A stretch of DNA of 64,000 bases, taken from assembly GCF_001922345.1 (NCBI RefSeq), contig NZ_CP018812.1:1178001-1242000 (forward strand), read 5' to 3'. The notes under the pieces are model-generated. The model was not told where the DNA came from. It worked only from the letters and a program-made list of their open reading frames with translations, and searched no databases. This document shows positions 8,168 to 16,429 of this stretch, piece after piece; within the stretch, counting starts at the first letter, position 1; every line of letters begins with the position of its first letter. The position numbers and the translations under genes were made by a program. This stretch comes from Paraburkholderia sp. SOS3 (lineage in GTDB: Bacteria; Pseudomonadota; Gammaproteobacteria; Burkholderiales; Burkholderiaceae).

Positions 8168-9453
8168 GCGACCGCACGCCTCGATGCAAGCGGATTGAAT
8201 TGCGCAACGACCTCGCGAATCGCATCGATCAGCTTGCGCGCGGCCGGCGACGGTTCGGCGAACGCACGCATCGTCAAGCCGATATCGCGCTCGGTGTCCG
8301 GCATCGGCACGTCGAGCACCGCGAGCTGGCCCAGTTCGCATTCGTACTGCATCTGGTGCGCGGACAGCGCGGCCACCATATCCGATTGCAGCAACAGGCC
8401 GCGGATCATCGCAAGATCGGCGGTTTCGACCGCGGGTACGGGTGGCGCGAGTCGGCTGCGCTCGAACAGCGCGTCGAGAATCGCGCGGCTCGGCGAATGG
8501 CTGCGCGGCAATACCCATTGCATGTCGGTCAGCTGTTCGAGCTTCAGATTGCGCACGCTCGCGAGCGGATGACCGGGCCGCGCCAGCACTGCCATCGGTT
8601 CGGACATCAGCGCCTCCGTGACGAGGCCGCTTGCCGGATCGGGCTCGCGCACCGCGCCGAGAATAAAGTCGATGTCGCCCGCACGCAGGCCTACGGCGAG
8701 TGTTTCATAGGCGCTTTCGTCGGTAATGACGCGCACGCCCGGATAGGCCTTGCTCAGATGAGCGACCGCGGCGGGCAGGATCAGCGTGCGCGCGAGCGGC
8801 AGCGCGCCGACGAGCACATGCCCGCGAATCGTGCCCTGCAATGCCGCAACGTCATCGGGCACATGGCGCAATTCGTTTAATGCGCGACGTACGTGAAGCA
8901 CGAAGATTTCGCCATCGGGCGTGGGCTGCAGGCCGCGCGCGCTGCGGTGAAACAGTTCGAAGCCCGCGCCTGTTTCGAGCACACGGATCGCGCTGCTGAC
9001 CGCGGGCTGGCTGATGCCGAGCGCGCGTGCGGCGCTCGGCATATGCCGGTGGCGTGCGAGTTCGACGAGCAGTTGCAGACGCCGCGTATTGAGCAGCGAC
9101 GACGGCACGCCGCGCGGCCCGTTCAGGCGCCTGTCCTGCTGACGCGTCGCGCACCATGCGGCCAGCGTTTCCAGTTCGCCGAATACACGCTGGGCACGCT
9201 CGAGCACCGTGCGTCCGGTCGGTGTGGGCAGCATGCCCGACGGATGCCGCACGAACAGCGACACGCCGAGCGCACCCTCGAGTTCGTGAATCGAGCGCGT
9301 GACGGCCGACTGCGCGCGGTACAGCGTCTCGGCCGCACGCATCGCGCTGCCGAGCTGCGCGACGCGAACGAACACGAGCAGATGCGCGAGATTGAGCAGC
9401 TCGCGCGTTGCGTGCGTATCGGTGACGGGCGGGCGAGGGCGGTTGGGGGTCAT
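8164..9453 (-). CDS. LysR-type regulator with two helix-turn-helix domains
   Basis: A 429-residue LysR-family protein, about 120 longer than normal because it carries two successive DNA-binding domains. The first spans about residues 22-80 (RAAETLYRAQSAVTRSIHEL), the second about 123-180 (AARALGISQPAVSSAIRVLE, each followed by the family's LF-x-R...P(T) wing). A single effector-binding domain follows. The likely job is control of the convergent galBC/DUF1932 genes with an aromatic-pathway metabolite as inducer (inferred from position). The ATG has no strong ribosome-binding site. A TTG 27 bases upstream is the alternative. Confidence 0.88.
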   Translation of the reverse strand: MTPNRPRPPVTDTHATRELLNLAHLLVFVRVAQLGSAMRAAETLYRAQSAVTRSIHELEGALGVSLFVRHPSGMLPTPTGRTVLERAQRVFGELETLAAWCATRQQDRRLNGPRGVPSSLLNTRRLQLLVELARHRHMPSAARALGISQPAVSSAIRVLETGAGFELFHRSARGLQPTPDGEIFVLHVRRALNELRHVPDDVAALQGTIRGHVLVGALPLARTLILPAAVAHLSKAYPGVRVITDESAYETLAVGLRAGDIDFILGAVREPDPASGLVTEALMSEPMAVLARPGHPLASVRNLKLEQLTDMQWVLPRSHSPSRAILDALFERSRLAPPVPAVETADLAMIRGLLLQSDMVAALSAHQMQYECELGQLAVLDVPMPDTERDIGLTMRAFAEPSPAARKLIDAIREVVAQFNPLASRRAVA

Positions 9454-9529
9454 GGCGCACAGTGGACGAGTGGCGGTCAATGATACGCGACGCGTTCGGC
9501 GCTTTGTCGCGAAACGGGCGGTCGCGGCG

Positions 9530-11290
9530 TTACCTGCGTGCTTCCTTGTCGCTCGTGTGGGTCTCCTTTTTGCCCAGGTGGTAGTCGACGGCGCTGTTTA
9601 TAGTCGGATGAAATCGCTCGGCGCCGACGAGCTCCATCAATTCGAAGCGTTTGAGCTTGTCGCGAACGGGGTCCTTCATTTCGGCGAAATGCAAGGTGAT
9701 CCCGCGCTCGTTCAGTACGCGAATCAACTCGAGCAACATATCGGCCGACGTCACGTCCACGCTCGTAACCGGTTCGGCTGCCACGACGATCCTGCGCACG
9801 GGCGTCGGCGATTCATCGACGGCTTGTAGCAGGCGCTCCTGAAATAGCTCCGAGTTCGCGAAAAACAACGGGGCGTCCCAGCGAAACAGCAGCAATCCCG
9901 GAATGCGCGCGGCATTCGGGTAGCGCTCGATGTCATGGAAGCCGCGCACGTCGTCGACGTGGCCGAGGACCGCAAAGTGAGGCCGCCAGCCATCCCACAG
10001 AAACTCGACGACGGCGATGGCGACCGCGATGCAGATGCCCGTAATGGCGCCAAAGACCGCCACGCCGACGAAGCACACGACGGAAAGCCAGAACTCCCAC
10101 TCCTGGATGCGATAGATCCGCCTGAGGTCCGCGATTTCGAAGAGGCCAATAGCAGCCGCGATAACGACGGCGGCCAGCGCGCTGTTAGGCACGGAACGCA
10201 TCAGGTTCGGCGCGGCGATCAGCAGCACGGCGACCGCGAGCGCACCTGCCACGCCGGCCAATTGCGTTCTGGCACCCGCGGCTTCGGCCACCGGCGTGCG
10301 CGAAGAGCTGCTGCTGATCGGAAACCCCTGAAATAGACCCGCCGCCAGGTTGGCGGCACCGAGGCCCACCATTTCCTGGTTAGGGTCGACGCGGCTCCGG
10401 GTTCGCGCCGCAAAGGTTCGCGACAGCACGCTCGTATCGGCAAACGATATAAGCGCGACGGCGCAGCCACCGACGACGATTCTGGTCAGATCGGCTCCGT
10501 TCGCCCAGGGCAAGACAAAGGACGGCAGACCTTGAGGAATCTTGCCGAGCACCTTGACGCCGAGGCTGTCGAGGCCGAACGCGCTCACGCATAGCGTCGC
10601 GAGCACGACCGCGATCAGAATGCCCGGCACCTTTTCAAAGCGTTTGAGCAGGAGGATCAACGCAAGGCTGCCTGTGCCTACCGCGAAGCTATACCAGTTC
10701 GTTTTGCCGTCGGCGATGCCTATAGCAAGGCTTAAGAGATCCCTTAATGGGCCGCTCTCATCGATCTCGATAGCGAAGAGCTTAGGCAACTGGCTGATCA
10801 GGACGGCAATCGCGATACCGTTCATATAGCCGTACCGGATCGGTTTAGATAGCAGCTCGGTGATAAAGCCGAGACGCAGTACGCCCATGGCAATGCAGAA
10901 TATACCGGAGACGATCGCCATCATGCTCGCGACGGCGATTGCTCGCGACGGATCGCCGCTAGCCATCGTCGCGACGACAGCGAGAATCGGCGCGGCAAGG
11001 GCGGAATCCGGGCCGAGCACGAGAATGCGGCTGGGTCCGAAGACAGCATAGGCAAGCAACGGAACGACGGTCGCGTAGAGGCCGTATACGCCGGGTACAC
11101 CCGAAGCCTCTGCGTAGGCAATGCCGACCGGCACCAGCATGGTGGTCAGGACAAGACCGGCGGCGATGTCTTTCGGCAGCTGGCTCGCCTGGTATTCCCT
11201 TAGCATCGTGACGCCGGGCAGCCAACGCAACCACCCGTGAGCGTTCCTGCCAGACCGTTTGGATTCGGAGAGGGATGTATCGGATTGCAT
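9530..11290 (-). CDS. SulP-family anion transporter with STAS domain
   Basis: A 586-residue inner-membrane SLC26/SulP permease. It has the family signature (DIAAGLVLTTMLVPVGIAYAEASG, with VYGLYATVVPLLAYAVFG after it), about eleven to twelve hydrophobic segments up to about residue 420, and a cytoplasmic STAS domain (about 440-560, with DVTSADML). Substrates in bacteria include sulfate, bicarbonate and C4-dicarboxylates. None is decided by the sequence or by the neighbours. Monocistronic, leftward. Confidence 0.92.
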   Translation of the reverse strand: MQSDTSLSESKRSGRNAHGWLRWLPGVTMLREYQASQLPKDIAAGLVLTTMLVPVGIAYAEASGVPGVYGLYATVVPLLAYAVFGPSRILVLGPDSALAAPILAVVATMASGDPSRAIAVASMMAIVSGIFCIAMGVLRLGFITELLSKPIRYGYMNGIAIAVLISQLPKLFAIEIDESGPLRDLLSLAIGIADGKTNWYSFAVGTGSLALILLLKRFEKVPGILIAVVLATLCVSAFGLDSLGVKVLGKIPQGLPSFVLPWANGADLTRIVVGGCAVALISFADTSVLSRTFAARTRSRVDPNQEMVGLGAANLAAGLFQGFPISSSSSRTPVAEAAGARTQLAGVAGALAVAVLLIAAPNLMRSVPNSALAAVVIAAAIGLFEIADLRRIYRIQEWEFWLSVVCFVGVAVFGAITGICIAVAIAVVEFLWDGWRPHFAVLGHVDDVRGFHDIERYPNAARIPGLLLFRWDAPLFFANSELFQERLLQAVDESPTPVRRIVVAAEPVTSVDVTSADMLLELIRVLNERGITLHFAEMKDPVRDKLKRFELMELVGAERFHPTINSAVDYHLGKKETHTSDKEARR

Positions 11291-11455
11291 GGAGCGATCG
11301 CGTGAGATCGAACCGGCCTCACGTACGGATGGTTGGAAGCTGTGCCGCCTGGCGCTTCGATAACGCCTAGAATAGTCGAGGGATGCAAAAGCGAACAGTG
11401 CGTCAGGCGTCGTTCGTGTGGCTCCGGAGTCGCCGCTGGCAGCGAGGAATAGCAG

Positions 11456-12472
11456 ATGGCAATGTTCGACTGGCTACTCAACCGGAATCGTGCGCAGCCT
11501 GGCTCGCAAAAAGCAGCGCGGATCGACGAAAGCATCGAACGCATTCTGGCCATTCATCCGCGGCTGCAAATGGCGCCGCACTATGAGCAGCGTCTGAAGC
11601 CCGCTGTATCGGCTTCTCTCCAGCACATCGACGGCTTGCTGGCTTCGTTGCCGTCAGCGCATCGCGCCGGCGCGCAGGCGTGGTCATCCGATTTTCATCT
11701 GCGTGCTTTTTTTGCTACGCCTGACGTGTTGCTGGAGGCGTTCGCCCGCGCCGAAGAACTGCGGTCGTTTTTCGACCGGAATCCCGACGCTGCCGAAGCC
11801 TATGCGACGCTGGGCATGGCGATGAATGAGCGGCATTTCCTCGGCGTCGAGCTTGAGGGCAATGACGTTCGTCACGACGTTCCTCAGACTTCATTGCTGT
11901 TTGGCGATCATCGCGTGCGCATGTGCAGTCGCACCGAGACCGAACTGCGTGACGAGATTGGACGTCGTCTAATGGACCAACTGGTGCTCGAGGGCATAGC
12001 GAAGCTGACGAACGATCACAATAAACTGCTTGATGAAGCGCGCTTGCTGCTGCAAGCGCGCAAGACGCTTCTGGAACAGCAGGGCACCGGCATGCGTTCG
12101 GTAGTCGGCGGTGAATCGGCGGACGAGGCGGGACAGCTCGAACACGTGCAGAAGCAACTGGAAGAAAACGCGCGCAACCTCGGTGAGATCAGGATGCCGG
12201 GCAAGACGTACGACCTGCAGCTCAAGGGAATATGCGACGTTCTGGCTAATCCTGCGGTGCATCTGTATGTCGGCTCGAAACGCGTTCGCATCGACCTGAT
12301 GAACGTTGTCCGCGACAAGGAAGGCTCGGGTTGCCACGAAATCGAGTTTCATTTCGCGCGCATTCCGGGCGACCCGCCCCGGACACGCGCTTTTGCGCTC
12401 GTGTGCTTTCCGCGCACGGAACTGATGCCAGGCGGGTTGCGAATCGATGCCGCGATGCGCGGCCTGATCTGA
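11456..12472 (+). CDS. Conserved hypothetical protein
   Basis: A 338-residue cytoplasmic protein that I do not recognise. It lacks a signal peptide and membrane segments. The N-terminal half is helical with aromatic-rich stretches (FHLRAFFATPDVLLEAF). The middle (about residues 185-250) is strongly charged and likely coiled coil (LLDEARLLLQARKTLLEQQ, then EHVQKQLEENARNL). The C-terminus (YDLQLKGICDVLANPAVHLYV...IEFHFARIPG) looks like a beta-rich domain. The start is supported by GAGGAATAGCAG directly upstream. It is divergent from the SulP gene. No function is claimed. Confidence 0.75.
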   Translation: MAMFDWLLNRNRAQPGSQKAARIDESIERILAIHPRLQMAPHYEQRLKPAVSASLQHIDGLLASLPSAHRAGAQAWSSDFHLRAFFATPDVLLEAFARAEELRSFFDRNPDAAEAYATLGMAMNERHFLGVELEGNDVRHDVPQTSLLFGDHRVRMCSRTETELRDEIGRRLMDQLVLEGIAKLTNDHNKLLDEARLLLQARKTLLEQQGTGMRSVVGGESADEAGQLEHVQKQLEENARNLGEIRMPGKTYDLQLKGICDVLANPAVHLYVGSKRVRIDLMNVVRDKEGSGCHEIEFHFARIPGDPPRTRAFALVCFPRTELMPGGLRIDAAMRGLI

Positions 12473-12506
12473 CAGTCGAATGGCATCGCGTATCGCGGGC
12501 CCGAAT

Positions 12507-13088
12507 TCAAATCTGGAGCGGAGTCACTTTCGTGCCGGCAAGCGAGACGTCCGCCATCAATCCGGCATTCGTCATGACGATGACTTCCACAGGCGCAGTG
12601 GCCGAGGTCGTATCGATCATACCGTTCGCGCCGATCTTCACGAGCGCCACGGAAGCGTCGCCGGCAACGGTCCAGCCTTGCGACTTCCTGAACTGATCGA
12701 GCGCGTCGGACGTCATGAAAAGAAACACGATCGCCTTCGATTGCGCCCCCGCAGTCAGACCAAACGAACCCGATGTCGTGCTGTAGTACCCGACAGTGCC
12801 GCCACTTACTCGCAATGCACCATCGCCATGCTGTCCGCCAACGATAAATCCCGCCTGGAGTACGTTCGGGAAGACCAGAACCCCTTGCGCCTTCGATACG
12901 AGTTCCCGCGATCCTTTGACCGAAGTGTAAAGACGCGATAGCGTACCGTCGACGCTCGCGTCGATGGACTGACGCCGGGCCATATCCGTTGCGGCGCTTT
13001 CGCCGCTGCCGGTAGTCGTCGTGCAGCCGGTGCAGGCGGCGAAGACAGCCGCTGCGCTCGCGCTTATCAAGAAATCTCGCCGCTGCAT
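12507..13088 (-). CDS. YSC84/SYLF-domain lipoprotein
   Basis: A 193-residue lipoprotein. The N-terminus has a twin-arginine-like QRRDFL followed by a hydrophobic run and a lipobox (cysteine in FAAC or TGC near residue 20). The remainder is one SYLF (YSC84-like) lipid-binding domain, with KAQGVLVFPNVLQAGFIVGG, GYYSTTSGSFGLTAGAQS and the terminal VIVMTNAGLMADVSLAGTKV. Relatives in Burkholderia are abundant envelope lipoproteins of unclear function. Of two in-frame ATGs two codons apart, the inner one is placed correctly after GGAGG. The outer one directly abuts it. Confidence 0.88.
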   Translation of the reverse strand: MQRRDFLISASAAAVFAACTGCTTTTGSGESAATDMARRQSIDASVDGTLSRLYTSVKGSRELVSKAQGVLVFPNVLQAGFIVGGQHGDGALRVSGGTVGYYSTTSGSFGLTAGAQSKAIVFLFMTSDALDQFRKSQGWTVAGDASVALVKIGANGMIDTTSATAPVEVIVMTNAGLMADVSLAGTKVTPLQI

Positions 13089-13417
13089 TGTCATCCTCCA
13101 TGTGGGGTCGATGGCTAATTCATTTAATGCTCTGTGTCGGAATTTTCAAATCTATTTTTTATTAAATAAGGGTTCCGAATTATGGGTTTTGATTTTAATG
13201 GACTGAGAATGAGAATTAACCGTCTACGGAACTGTGCTAAAGGCGGGGGGATTCGCGAAGCGGCTACATGCAAGCGCTTCGAATGATTAATTGGACCAAG
13301 GTCCAATATCGTTCGTGTAACGCTGTGAGTAGGCTGAAGCAGGATCCGCTCACGCTGACTTTCTGCATGAGCCATGTTTGCATGTGGACTGCGCACGAAT
13401 TATCGAGGAGCACAACG
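13089..13417. other. Divergent gap with an 18-bp perfect dyad
   Basis: This 329-base, locally AT-rich gap lies between the YSC84 lipoprotein gene and a rightward exported-protein gene. No small gene is supported. The outstanding element is the dyad at 13290-13307, described separately. Confidence 0.5.
13290..13307. promoter_or_regulatory. Perfect 18-bp dyad ATTGGACCAAGGTCCAAT
   Basis: Two 8-bp arms (ATTGGACC/GGTCCAAT) are separated by AA. The compact 18-bp symmetry is the size seen for MerR- and MarR-type operators. It is 110 bases upstream of the rightward gene at 13418. No such regulator gene is adjacent. Confidence 0.45.
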
Positions 13418-14005
13418 ATGAAGATCGGAAACTGGCTGCTGGTGGTCACCCTCGCCGTGGTTGCACATCTGGCACTCGCTCAACCGCAGACGTCGGTCGA
13501 CGTGACAAAAGGAACTGGCAATGCGTCGGTGACGGCAACTTCCACGGTCACGGCCGCGATCGTAGCGATTGCGCCGTCAACCCGAACCGTGACCTTGAAG
13601 GAGAGGAGCGGACGGGTGTTCGAGGTTCAGGTGGGCGAGGAGGCGCGCAATTTCGATCAGCTCAAGGTTGGCGATATCGTCACGATGGAATACAGAAAGG
13701 CGATGTCGCTAAGTCTCGAGAAAACGAACGGCCCGCGCTCGGCCACGCAGCAGCTCATCGAAAAGCGTGCCGCTCCCGGTGAGAAGCCCGGCGGCACCAT
13801 CGGCAGGGAGGTGACGGTGATCGCGGATGTCGTCTCCGTTAATGCCAAGGCCAAATCCGTTACGCTGAAGGGCCCACAAGGCAATACCGTCGATGTCGTC
13901 GTAGAAGATCCGGAGCAGATGAAAAACATCCGGAAGGGCGATCAGGTGAAGGTTGTCTATACGGAAGCAATTGCCATATCGGTGAGTCCCGGCGCCAGCC
14001 AGTAG
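13418..14005 (+). CDS. Exported protein with two tandem beta-barrel-like repeats
   Basis: A 195-residue exported protein with an N-terminal signal peptide (cleavage expected after ALAQ near residue 22). The mature part holds two copies of one fold. The first is about residues 50-95 (VAIAPSTRTVTLKERSG, then FDQLKVGDIVTMEYRKA), the second about 130-180 (DVVSVNAKAKSVTLKGPQG, then MKNIRKGDQVKVVYTEA). Each is a small beta-rich, OB-like module. The start is set by GAGGAG seven bases before the ATG. The periplasmic role is unknown. Confidence 0.78.
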   Translation: MKIGNWLLVVTLAVVAHLALAQPQTSVDVTKGTGNASVTATSTVTAAIVAIAPSTRTVTLKERSGRVFEVQVGEEARNFDQLKVGDIVTMEYRKAMSLSLEKTNGPRSATQQLIEKRAAPGEKPGGTIGREVTVIADVVSVNAKAKSVTLKGPQGNTVDVVVEDPEQMKNIRKGDQVKVVYTEAIAISVSPGASQ

Positions 14006-14021
14006 GCAGAGGCGGGTCGCG

Positions 14022-14543
14022 CTAGAAATCGTGCCGGACAGAAACGGCTGCCCCTATTTCATGCGAGTGGGTGGCGTTGATGAGGGGGTTCGCCATAAAG
14101 CGCCAGGTGTCGTCGGGCGCAGTCGAACGCGCTGACGATGCCGACGTGGCAGGCGCGCCATATTGCGTCGAATTGCGCTTCAGAATCTGGCTCTCGACTG
14201 TCGTGCCCGCATAGGTCGATGCGCCGGCGTCCGGCTGCGGAGAGAACGGGACATTGGCGTTTCCGTACGCAAACTGGTATTGGCTGAGTGCCGCACTGTA
14301 ATTCTGTTCGGGCTGCTTTGTTGTTGGTGCGCTGGCCGGCTTCGTCGCAAGCGCTGTTTTCGTGCGGGGGCTGTGCGAATGCCTTTGCGGCCGATCAGCC
14401 GGCCGAACGTTGTTCGGGTGCGCGGAGGAAGCGTGTGCGGCGGGCCTTTCAGGCAGCGCGACAGCGACCTCGGCGAGGGCGGCGCCGGTGAGACCCCATA
14501 AAAATGCCCCGGCTACCCAATAGCGCGGATTGCGACCGTTCAT
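14022..14543 (-). CDS. Hypothetical exported protein
   Basis: A 173-residue protein with a plausible signal peptide (AGAFLWGLTGAALA) and a low-complexity, Ala/Pro/His/Ser/Thr-rich middle. The C-terminal stretch (DTWRFMANPLINATHSHE, then AAVSVRHDF) ends in aromatic Phe, as outer-membrane proteins do. It may be a short surface or periplasmic protein. I do not recognise a family. It is convergent with the preceding exported-protein gene, with only 16 bases between the stops. Confidence 0.55.
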   Translation of the reverse strand: MNGRNPRYWVAGAFLWGLTGAALAEVAVALPERPAAHASSAHPNNVRPADRPQRHSHSPRTKTALATKPASAPTTKQPEQNYSAALSQYQFAYGNANVPFSPQPDAGASTYAGTTVESQILKRNSTQYGAPATSASSARSTAPDDTWRFMANPLINATHSHEIGAAVSVRHDF

Positions 14544-14973
14544 GAAAACGCCCCATTGGATGGCTCATAAACCGCCATTCGAAAACCTCTGTTTCGTACG
14601 CGCGCCTGCTGTCCGAATGCCAGGAAGCTGTCTCGCGCGGTAACTGATGCATGCTTGCCCATAGAACAGGCAGCGTCATCATAGAGCACGTCAAACGGAC
14701 TAACAGTTCGAGATTTCCCTTGTAACCTGCATTTCGCGGCTTGAATACAACAGGGGTTTTCACTTAGGCTGTGTTTGCATGCAGTGTCTTCGACTGGCCG
14801 CATAGTCGCGCGAGGTTATTTGGTAGCGGTGCCTGAACGGCGGCTAGAGTGCGCCGCGCTCGCAAAGATCGGCGGATATGCGACCGCTAAATCTTCTTGC
14901 GCCAACGCGTTTGACAATAAATAGATGACCGGTTATCTTGTTATCCGTCGACGCTAAATGGAGGTCAACGACG
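14544..14973. other. Intergenic region ending in the TetR promoter
   Basis: A 430-base gap between the leftward hypothetical gene and tetR. Most of it shows no gene or clear structure. The last 65 bases hold a well-formed promoter with an embedded dyad, described separately. Confidence 0.5.
14911..14939 (+). promoter_or_regulatory. TetR-gene promoter with embedded operator
   Basis: TTGACA (14911-14916) and TATCTT (14934-14939) are separated by 17 bases, an almost ideal sigma-70 promoter. Between and overlapping them is GATGACCGGTTATC (14924-14937), a 14-bp palindrome with one mismatched pair. A repressor bound there would block RNA polymerase, so autorepression by the downstream TetR protein is likely. 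Confidence 0.6.
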
Positions 14974-15564
14974 ATGCCGCGTCCCGCCAATCCCGAAGTG
15001 CGCTCGCGACTGCTGTCGGTCGGGCGCGATGTTGTTCACGACCGCGGTTTCAACGGCTGTGGCGTGCAGGACATCACGGCGGCAGCCGGCGTGCCAAAGG
15101 GTTCGTTCTATAACTATTTCGACAGCAAGGAAGCGTTTGCGGCCGAAATCCTCGAAGACTACTGGCAATCGATCGAAGACCGCCATGGTCCGATTCTCTA
15201 CGACGCGCGAATCAAGCCGCTTGTGCGCATCCGGAAGTTCTTCCGCGCGCTTACCGACGATCACGGCAAGAACGACTTTGCATTGGGTTGTCTGATCGGC
15301 AACCTGTCGCTGGAGCTCTCGAATGGCAGCGAAGAGGCGCGCGCGAAGCTGCTGGCATTGCTTGCACGCTGGCAGGCGGCGGTTGCGGCGTGCCTGCGCG
15401 AGGCACAGGAGCGCAACGAACTGGATCGTAAAGAAAATGCGGAAGAACTCGCGGCCATCATTATCGAGGCCTACGAAGGAGCGGTCATGCGCGGCAAGAT
15501 CGAACAGAGCGGCGCCGCCTACGAGCGTTTCGAGAAGGTCGTATTGCCGAGATTGATCCGCTGA
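14974..15564 (+). CDS. TetR/AcrR-family transcriptional regulator
   Basis: A 196-residue repressor with an N-terminal helix-turn-helix (GVQDITAAAGVPKGSFYNYF, followed by DSKEAFAAEIL) and an all-helical ligand domain (FRALTDDHGKNDFALGCLIGN), as in AcuR/NemR-like members. The ATG lies 8 bases after GGAGGT. Its own promoter contains a dyad, and a related half-site lies before the next gene, 107 bases on, suggesting it controls itself and the isochorismatase-fold hydrolase. Confidence 0.9.
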   Translation: MPRPANPEVRSRLLSVGRDVVHDRGFNGCGVQDITAAAGVPKGSFYNYFDSKEAFAAEILEDYWQSIEDRHGPILYDARIKPLVRIRKFFRALTDDHGKNDFALGCLIGNLSLELSNGSEEARAKLLALLARWQAAVAACLREAQERNELDRKENAEELAAIIIEAYEGAVMRGKIEQSGAAYERFEKVVLPRLIR

Positions 15565-15584
15565 TTTTTTTTAACTCTTTAATA

Positions 15585-15606
15585 AAGCGACTGGTCATAT
15601 ATATTT
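15585..15606. promoter_or_regulatory. Second TetR-operator-like site
   Basis: On the minus strand this reads ATATGACCAGTCGCTTTATT, matching ATGACC-R-GT and the flanking AT-rich bases of the operator in the tetR promoter. It lies in the 107-base gap upstream of the hydrolase gene, within AT-rich promoter-like DNA. Symmetry is weaker than at the first site. Confidence 0.4.
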
Positions 15607-15671
15607 GAGGCGCCGGCACGTCCGGGTGATTCTGGTTTCCCGCGGTACTTTCTAACAGATTGGAGGATTTG

Positions 15672-16400
15672 ATGAGTCAGGCAAATGAAGCAGGGCAAGA
15701 GCACGTCAACCCCTACGCTGACCCGGCCGATCCGGCGCTGCCGCCGACCGGATTCAAGCTGGACCGTTCGAAATCGGCGCTGGTCGTAATCGATCCGCAA
15801 AACGACTTCCTGAGTCCGTCAGGCGTGGGCTGGTCGGTGTTCGGACCAAGCATCACGGAAAACAATACGGTAGGGAATCTGGGGCGATTGTTCAGGACCG
15901 CAAAGCAGGTCGGACTGACGGTGGCAGTTTCTCCGCACTACTACTATCCGTGCGACCACGAGTGGCATTTCGGTGGTCCGCTGGAAAAGGTCATGCACAA
16001 CATCTGCATGTTCGATCGCAAAGGGCCGACCACGCTCGAGGGTTTCGAAGGATCCGGCGCGGATTTTCTTGAAGACTATAAACCGTACATCCTCGACGCA
16101 AAAACCATCATCGCGTCACCGCATAAAGTGTATGGCCCGGAGACGAACGATCTGGCGTTGCAGCTTCGAAAGAAGGGTGTGTCGCAGATCATCCTTGCGG
16201 GCATGGCTGCAAACCTTTGTATCGAATCGCACCTGCGCGAGCTCATCGAGCAAGGGTTCGAGGTCGCCGTCGTGCGCGATGCCACCGCGGGTCCGCGGCT
16301 GCCGGACGGCGACGGCTATCTCGCGGCGCTGATCAACTACCGCTATCTTGCGCACGCGTTGTGGACCACCGAGCAGACGGTTCAGGAACTCACGCGCTGA
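15672..16400 (+). CDS. Isochorismatase-family cysteine hydrolase
   Basis: A 242-residue hydrolase of the isochorismatase/nicotinamidase fold. The catalytic triad is visible: Asp41 in VVIDPQNDF, Lys152 in SPHKVYG and Cys183 in GMAANLCIESH, the last beside the non-proline cis peptide. Such enzymes cleave amides or vinyl ethers (nicotinamide, isochorismate, biuret, carbamoyl compounds). The substrate here is open. GGAGG five bases before the ATG sets the start. It probably belongs to the regulon of the upstream TetR gene. Confidence 0.88.
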   Translation: MSQANEAGQEHVNPYADPADPALPPTGFKLDRSKSALVVIDPQNDFLSPSGVGWSVFGPSITENNTVGNLGRLFRTAKQVGLTVAVSPHYYYPCDHEWHFGGPLEKVMHNICMFDRKGPTTLEGFEGSGADFLEDYKPYILDAKTIIASPHKVYGPETNDLALQLRKKGVSQIILAGMAANLCIESHLRELIEQGFEVAVVRDATAGPRLPDGDGYLAALINYRYLAHALWTTEQTVQELTR

Positions 16401-16429
16401 TGCGGCTTGCGCGATCATGCGCCTCGCGT

